From Desulfotignum sp. (GTDB lineage: Bacteria; Desulfobacterota; Desulfobacteria; Desulfobacterales; Desulfobacteraceae), in NCBI GenBank assembly GCA_011389555.1, contig JAABUD010000122.1:29335-93334 (forward strand): DNA of 64,000 nt, written 5' to 3'. The first letter of the stretch is position 1, and each line of letters starts with the position of its first letter. Under the pieces are notes generated by a model, which saw only the letters and a list, made by a program, of their open reading frames with translations, ran no database searches and had not been told where the DNA came from. The position numbers and the translations under genes were made by a program. Positions 58,528-64,000 of the stretch are shown piece by piece.

Positions 58528-59610
58528 TTATCCGTTCCGGATCATTGACCACAACTTAAAAAAATGAGACCACCGGATTTTATGTAGTTCTGACGGATGT
58601 AAATGATTCATGACAGGCTTGAAAAATTCTATGTAGAATTTTTCCCGTTTATAACGATTGTCTGTAACACCTTTTTCAAGAAGATTATTGGCCTGTTGTA
58701 TACAGGATTCCGTCCAACCGGAATAATCCAGTTCCACGGTTTTACCATTGTCAAATACCGGGATCTGCCGTATGTTTTCAATACCCTGGGCACCCAGATC
58801 AGCTGTAACGATACAGCTGGTTCTTTCAAAGCGGTTCCAGGTCATGATGTCACCATCTTCCCAGTAAACGGGATTGGCCAGAAAATTGCCCAGAGAATAG
58901 ACCACCGGGTACCCCCGGTAGATTTCCATGCCCTGGAGTACATGGGGATGGTGTCCCAGTACCATGGATGCGCCTGCATCTATAAAAGCGCGGCCCTGCT
59001 GTATCTGGGCCGGAGAAGGGATCCGGAACCGCTCTTCGCCCCAGTGAGGGGATACAATAATATGGTTCACCTGTGTGCGCAGGTCCTGGATGTTTTTTTT
59101 CAAGTGCATCATATCCATCGGGGCGAGCCCGCTGCCTGCATCTGCTGCAAATCGTTTTGCGCCGGTGGTATCGGCTGCACATCCCAGAAAAGCGACCTGT
59201 ATCCCTCCGGCTTCCATGACCGCTGGTTTCATTGCTTCCTGTCTGTTGATACCTGCGCCGACAAAAGGGATTCCCAGTGTTGCCAGGGTGTCCTGAACCG
59301 CTTGAAACCCTTTTTCAAGGCAGTCAAACATATGGTTGTTACCCAGGGTGACCACATCAAAGCCTGCGTGGGGTAAAGACGCGACTTGATTCGTGCTTGA
59401 TATGACGCGGGGTTCGGCCGGAACTTTTTCCACCCCCGGCAGCGTACATTCAAGGTTGCCGAAAACGATATCGCAGGATGCAAACAGATCGATTATCTCC
59501 TGTGAAACGGCTTCCAGTCCTCTGCCTGCCTGATAATCAGGCGGTTTTGCACTCAACAGCAGGTCACCGGCTGCGGCAATTCGAATGGTGTTTTTTCGAA
59601 GATTTTTCAC
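58528..59610 (-). CDS. CapA-family (PGA_cap, metallophosphatase-like) protein
   Basis: IRIAAAGDLLLS, CDIVFGNLECTLPG, VVTLGNNHMFDCLEKGFQAV, HIIVSPHWGEERFRIPSPAQIQQGRAFIDAGASMVLGHHPHVLQGMEIYRGYPVVYSLGNFL. Confidence 0.92.
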   Translation of the reverse strand: MKNLRKNTIRIAAAGDLLLSAKPPDYQAGRGLEAVSQEIIDLFASCDIVFGNLECTLPGVEKVPAEPRVISSTNQVASLPHAGFDVVTLGNNHMFDCLEKGFQAVQDTLATLGIPFVGAGINRQEAMKPAVMEAGGIQVAFLGCAADTTGAKRFAADAGSGLAPMDMMHLKKNIQDLRTQVNHIIVSPHWGEERFRIPSPAQIQQGRAFIDAGASMVLGHHPHVLQGMEIYRGYPVVYSLGNFLANPVYWEDGDIMTWNRFERTSCIVTADLGAQGIENIRQIPVFDNGKTVELDYSGWTESCIQQANNLLEKGVTDNRYKREKFYIEFFKPVMNHLHPSELHKIRWSHFFKLWSMIRNG

Positions 59611-60944
59611 AATGGGCGGTTCTGATTCCTGAACCAGTCATTTCTGACAATCAGAATTTTATCGTTTGCGGTCCGCTCGGCCTCTTTCCATTGAATGGTC
59701 CAGTTTACCTGGTCATCGATTTTGGTTTTCAGATAAGACCTGGTTTCTGCTTCCGTGAGTTGAAAGTTGTTTCCCCGTTTCAGGTTCACGGTGATGTCGT
59801 TTGGTCCGGTCTGGATGAACTGATATTCCAGCAGTCCTTCCATCCAGCGCATGACCAGGGTGAGACCGGGCATGGTAATGGATTTGTTTTTCAGATGGAT
59901 CACATCTCCGGTACGGCCGTCCACCGGTCCGATTCGGGGCCATGTGATGCCGGACGGCGATGGCTCAAATGATTTCCAGTGCAGCATGTCACCGGTATCA
60001 TACCGGATGAACGGCATGGCAAAATTGCACAGGGATGTGGCAATGCCTTTGCCGGTTTTTTCCTTTTCATAAATCTGCCGGTTTTCCGAATCGATGATCT
60101 CCAGAATCCCCCGGTAAAAGGACACATGAAGTCCGTCCTGTTCCTTTCCTTCTGCCGCATGCATGCCCCCGTCATTCAGGCCCCACTGGTCCAGAACATT
60201 GTCGATCTGCAGTATTTCCTTTATCCGGTGCCTGACTTCCGGTCTCAATGGTTCTGCGGTGCAGACCACGCCTTGTATCTGCATGGGCCTGATCTTCAGG
60301 TCATGAAAATGTTCACACATCTCCCGGATCGCAGTGGGATAGCCGTAAATCAGCCTGATCTGGTTGAAATATCCGGTTCTGCTCAATGCAATGACCCGCT
60401 CTCGGGTGATGTTGGAACCACTGCTGATCCACCGGTTCAGCAGCCTGTCCCGCCATATGCGTTTGTCATGCAGTCCCGCACCGATGGATTCTCCCCCGAT
60501 GACCAGAAACGGGTCTCCGATGGAATAACCGGCCCGGGACCATCCCACATACATCTGAGCCCAGGAGATTTCTTCGTCCAGCCGGGTCATCTGGAATTTC
60601 AGGGGCTGGCCGGTACTGCCTCCGGTTCGTGATTCCTGGCTGAAGACCAGTCTGTTTCGGGTTACCAATTCGGTATAGTTGTCAGTAATATCTTTTTTGG
60701 TTATGACCGGGAGCCTTTCCAGGTCTTTGATGTTTCTGATCTCTTCGGGTCCCTGGATGAATTTTTCCCAGATGGTTTTATAAAATGGTACGTAATCCCA
60801 GCAGTAATGCACCATTTTTCTCAGTTTCCGTTCCTGGTACCGGGTGATTCGCTCCAAAGGCCAGTACTGTTTATTCCGCAGGCAGTGAAAATAGCTGGTA
60901 CGGATTGGTACACTGGCGGCCATGATCAAATTTTTCATAGGCAA
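59607..60944 (-). CDS. PaaK/CapK-like adenylate-forming enzyme (copy 2)
   Basis: QESRTGGSTGQPLKFQMT, LIYGYPTAIREMCEHF, LDQWGLNDGGMHAAEGKEQDGLHV, MPFIRYDTGDMLHW. Confidence 0.87.
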   Translation of the reverse strand: MPMKNLIMAASVPIRTSYFHCLRNKQYWPLERITRYQERKLRKMVHYCWDYVPFYKTIWEKFIQGPEEIRNIKDLERLPVITKKDITDNYTELVTRNRLVFSQESRTGGSTGQPLKFQMTRLDEEISWAQMYVGWSRAGYSIGDPFLVIGGESIGAGLHDKRIWRDRLLNRWISSGSNITRERVIALSRTGYFNQIRLIYGYPTAIREMCEHFHDLKIRPMQIQGVVCTAEPLRPEVRHRIKEILQIDNVLDQWGLNDGGMHAAEGKEQDGLHVSFYRGILEIIDSENRQIYEKEKTGKGIATSLCNFAMPFIRYDTGDMLHWKSFEPSPSGITWPRIGPVDGRTGDVIHLKNKSITMPGLTLVMRWMEGLLEYQFIQTGPNDITVNLKRGNNFQLTEAETRSYLKTKIDDQVNWTIQWKEAERTANDKILIVRNDWFRNQNRPL

Positions 60945-61062
60945 TTACGGCTTCCTTTCAAAGAGCAAATGGGGGATCAGCCGGCCCACTGCCTTTAAAA
61001 CAAATCTCTCCCTTCGGGATGATGGTGGCGCCGTTACCGGACCGGGAACGAATCGTGAACAA

Positions 61063-63597
61063 CTACCTATCCGGTTCGGAAACGGAAAGCATTATTCCCT
61101 TTGCATACCGGGCGCCTTTGACATCGGTCACGACAAAATGGACTGTCCCGTTCCAACCGATATCAGCCATACCCGGTGACCACAGATATGTATAGGTATG
61201 GAATGTGCCGCCGCCTTTGAGGTTGTTTCTCGTCTGTCCTGTGTCCGTCAGTATTCCTCCGGCAGGACTGTTTTCAACATGGACTTCAAATGGCTGACCA
61301 TCCTGTTCCTGCACATGAAATTTCACAAAGAACTGATCTCCGGGTTCAATGGTCTGCCGGCGATGGATGCTGATACTCTTGCCCTCCGCATCAGTAAGCA
61401 TATGATAAATGTAGGGGGCGCGATTGACATCTTCCACCCGGACATGAATTGTTTCCGAAACCATTGTGGTGCCATCGGATGCATGGACCGTAAAATCATA
61501 ATCCCCGGCCTGATCATAATCCGGGCTCCAGATGAAGACCGGTCCCGGTGTCCGGCCGTATCCAGGCAATTCGGTTTCATTCAGGCCGTTTTTATATATT
61601 TCGTCAAGTATCAGGCGATCAGCCAGTTCATGGATATAATATTCGATATAGGTATATCCGTGATACCGGTTCTCGGTACCAGGAACCGGCATGCCGTTGT
61701 AAGTAAGAACACTGTCCCCCCATTTTACAATGGAATGGACATCTCCGGCATCCTCAGGGTTCAACCCGCGGGCAATCTCCCATTCATCGGGAATACCATC
61801 ATCATCTGAATCCGGCCGGGGATTTTCCGGGGTGAGTCCTGCCATCAGACCGCCCTGGGAAAAGGTTTTTCCCCATTTCCCTGTACCGGTTCTGATGTCG
61901 TTCACATTGCGGCGGGTCACCGCATCTTTGGGCAGACAACCGGCATGGGCCAATACCTGCTCATACGAGTCCAGAACCGCATGTGTGGTTACCGGTGTTG
62001 CAGGAAATGGGAAACTCGCCCTTTCGTCATTACTGCCATTGTAAATAAACGCTCTATCGGAATCAAAGAGATCAAGAAAACCCTGCGGCTCATCCAGCAT
62101 GTCAAAATAGTTGTCTTCACTGAAAATAAGACTTTTGCCGCTTGCAATCAGGGGATTGTAATAAACATTTTCACTCATGCGTTTTGCGCTGTTAGGTCCG
62201 ACCTTGAAATAATTTCCGATAATATTGGTGCGGAACAGCTCTCCTTTCCGTTGCTGGTTCATGTGCAAAGGATGCCAGGCAATACCAAGGTCGCAGTTGT
62301 AAATGACGTTGTTGCGATAATCCAGTATTTCGATTCCGCTCAACGGGGCACGGATTTTATGGTGCGAATAAAAGGTGTGGTGTAGACTGATGTCTTTCCC
62401 GCTGTAGCCCAAAATCATGCCGAAATTATGGGTAGGGCTATTAAGGGGATCGGTTCCGGCAAGAAATTCGTCGAGGTTGGTTGAAAGATCTCCATCCAGA
62501 TCATCTTCAGGGCGGACATCCTTCAACGTTTCAATGTCATCGCTGTCAGAATAATCGATCACCATTTTTTCCCACCAATCTGGAATACCGTCGTTATCCG
62601 TATCCAGATGAAAGGACCATTCAGGCGACGATTCGGTGCCGGGAACAAACGGATTCGAGCCCAGCAGATACTCTTCCAGATTGGTGGCGCCATCCATATC
62701 CGGATCAGCCTCCGGATGAAAATCGGTAACAAAATCAGTGTACTGATCGTCTTCAGAAAATATCATTGCCATTTTTTCCCAATGATCTGACATGCCGTCC
62801 CTGTCCCGGTCGATAAAAGTATCCCAGGGACTGCCGTATCCGGCGGACTCTTCCACACCGCACCATTGCACTGTTGCCTGTCTGAGGTTGCTGAAATCAA
62901 AATTTTCATCGCTTCCCCAGGCCCCTGAGATATGGTCGAACACAGCGCCGCGGCCGCCTGCCCTCAGATTGTCCCCTTCGGAACCCTGATGAAACGGGGC
63001 CCGCAGCCTTAAAAAACGCAGGATAACATCGTCAACCGAGTTGCCGCCGTCCCCGTCACTTAGATTCAACATCCCGTTAATCGTAATCCCTGCCCCGGGC
63101 GCTGTCTGACCGGCAATGGTAAGCGGAGCATTGGCTGTATACAGGCGATGGGATTTCTTCAGCAGCCACTCGCCTGCAGGCGGCGGACAGTCGATGACAC
63201 CGCTGACATCAAAAACAATAATCCGCGGTTCATTCACCATGAGGGCATCATGGAGACTGCCAGGTCCGTCTGAATTCAGGTTGGTCACTTTGATTACCCG
63301 CCCCCTTCTGCCTCCCTGGGTTGCCATCCCAAAACCTTCCGCCCCGGGAAAGGCCGGCACGCTCGAAAAAACAGCGCCTTCAGGTAAACCTTCCACCTGC
63401 CAGGTGATGTCCGGTCCCAATCCCTCGGGTGGGGTAAACTCCAATGATAGAGGGGTCCCTTCTTCAACAGTTTGATATCCAGCTATGCCAAGAATATGAG
63501 AAGAAACCCCGGCATAAACCGTAAAAATGGTAAAATGCAGCATACAGATTTGTATCAGCAAGGCTGTGATGAAGGATTTTAATTTTATAAAAAACAT
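61063..63597 (-). CDS. Secreted pectate-lyase-like (PL1-type beta-helix) protein with thrombospondin-type-3/EF-hand-like repeats and C-terminal Ig/cadherin-like region
   Basis: Signal peptide; AFPGAEGFGMATQGGRRGRVIKVTNLNSDGPGSLHDALMVNEPRIIVFDVSGVI; DxDxDGxxDxWE repeats (DRDRDGMSDHWEK, DTDNDGIPDWWEK, DSDDDGIPDEWE). Confidence 0.88.
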   Translation of the reverse strand: MFFIKLKSFITALLIQICMLHFTIFTVYAGVSSHILGIAGYQTVEEGTPLSLEFTPPEGLGPDITWQVEGLPEGAVFSSVPAFPGAEGFGMATQGGRRGRVIKVTNLNSDGPGSLHDALMVNEPRIIVFDVSGVIDCPPPAGEWLLKKSHRLYTANAPLTIAGQTAPGAGITINGMLNLSDGDGGNSVDDVILRFLRLRAPFHQGSEGDNLRAGGRGAVFDHISGAWGSDENFDFSNLRQATVQWCGVEESAGYGSPWDTFIDRDRDGMSDHWEKMAMIFSEDDQYTDFVTDFHPEADPDMDGATNLEEYLLGSNPFVPGTESSPEWSFHLDTDNDGIPDWWEKMVIDYSDSDDIETLKDVRPEDDLDGDLSTNLDEFLAGTDPLNSPTHNFGMILGYSGKDISLHHTFYSHHKIRAPLSGIEILDYRNNVIYNCDLGIAWHPLHMNQQRKGELFRTNIIGNYFKVGPNSAKRMSENVYYNPLIASGKSLIFSEDNYFDMLDEPQGFLDLFDSDRAFIYNGSNDERASFPFPATPVTTHAVLDSYEQVLAHAGCLPKDAVTRRNVNDIRTGTGKWGKTFSQGGLMAGLTPENPRPDSDDDGIPDEWEIARGLNPEDAGDVHSIVKWGDSVLTYNGMPVPGTENRYHGYTYIEYYIHELADRLILDEIYKNGLNETELPGYGRTPGPVFIWSPDYDQAGDYDFTVHASDGTTMVSETIHVRVEDVNRAPYIYHMLTDAEGKSISIHRRQTIEPGDQFFVKFHVQEQDGQPFEVHVENSPAGGILTDTGQTRNNLKGGGTFHTYTYLWSPGMADIGWNGTVHFVVTDVKGARYAKGIMLSVSEPDR

Positions 63598-63599
63598 GT

Positions 63600-64000
63600 T
63601 TACCCACTTTGATACTCTTTGTGAATCTTTTCCAGCTCTCTGATTTCAACCTGCATCCGTTCTTCCCAAGTCCAGAATTTTGCGGCCAGTTTTTTTTGTT
63701 CCGCTTGAAATTTTTTCTTCTGTGCATCGTCTTTGAGCAGATCTGCCAGGTATCTGCCCAGGGTGTCGGTGTCTTCTTTCGGGGCCAGCAATGCATTGGT
63801 CCGGTGATCGAGCAGGTCGGATGTCGACGGATCGATAACTGAGACAACCGGGCAGCCGGCCCATGCCGCCTCATACAGAGGATTGCACCGGTTGGTGACA
63901 TCATTGGTGATCATGAACACATCCGCCAGGTTCATCAATGCCCAGATATCTTCATGGGCCACCGACCTGAACCAGATGACATCATCTGTCAGACCAAGTT
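63600..64000 (-). CDS. Glycosyltransferase, C-terminal part (5' end outside the window)
   Basis: Frame open to the window edge: LGLTDDVIWFRSVAHEDIWALMNLADVFMITNDVTNRCNPLYEAAWAGCPVVSVIDPSTSDLL; GT-B C-terminal pattern. Confidence 0.82.
   Translation of the reverse strand, partial: LGLTDDVIWFRSVAHEDIWALMNLADVFMITNDVTNRCNPLYEAAWAGCPVVSVIDPSTSDLLDHRTNALLAPKEDTDTLGRYLADLLKDDAQKKKFQAEQKKLAAKFWTWEERMQVEIRELEKIHKEYQSG

Noticed and set aside
1-64000. CRISPR arrays, prophage, insertion sequences, rRNA
   Set aside because: No regularly spaced direct repeats, no transposase/integrase or phage structural motifs, and no rRNA sequence seen in the window; the only RNA gene I can support is tRNA-Ala.

Overview
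The window is a gene-dense, moderately high-GC bacterial chromosome segment. Its gene content suggests a sulfate-reducing Desulfobacterota/Desulfobacteraceae relative; that is inference from protein style, not a search result. From about 1 to 46.3 kb it is mostly core genome: parE (5' truncated by the window edge), parC, an MltF-like transglycosylase, RNase E/G, yajC-secD-secF, dprA, topA, efp, guaA, an MltD-like LysM transglycosylase, an inositol monophosphatase, an RbgA/YlqF GTPase, a Prc protease, an AsmA-like protein, an acyl-ACP thioesterase, recX, an M16 peptidase, a SurA/PpiD-type isomerase, tRNA-Ala(GGC), HtrA with a two-component system, an ABC-F ATPase, rsmE, a large FAD/Fe-S oxidoreductase, serA, serC and prfC. 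From about 46.5 kb to the right edge all genes lie on the minus strand and form an exopolysaccharide-type accessory cluster ending in a strong terminator at 46.49-46.52 kb: VanZ-like, WecB, EEP-family, TIGR03790 family, two PaaK/CapK-like adenylate-forming enzymes, polysaccharide deacetylase, ATP-grasp ligase, toxin-antitoxin pair, three glycosyltransferases (one truncated), O-antigen-ligase-like protein, CapA-like protein, and a pectate-lyase-like protein carrying calcium-binding-type repeats. The best leads are: (i) a LysM-like membrane protein gene broken by a 1-nt deletion inside an 18-bp tandem hexapeptide repeat; (ii) the deacetylase/ATP-grasp/two-CapK set as a possible polysaccharide-modification pathway; (iii) a TIGR03790 protein, implying an exosortase outside the window; (iv) serC-serA coupled to a D-2-hydroxyacid dehydrogenase-like fusion; (v) an unlisted 58-aa Cys-rich ORF with its own promoter. 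I found no CRISPR array, prophage or transposase.
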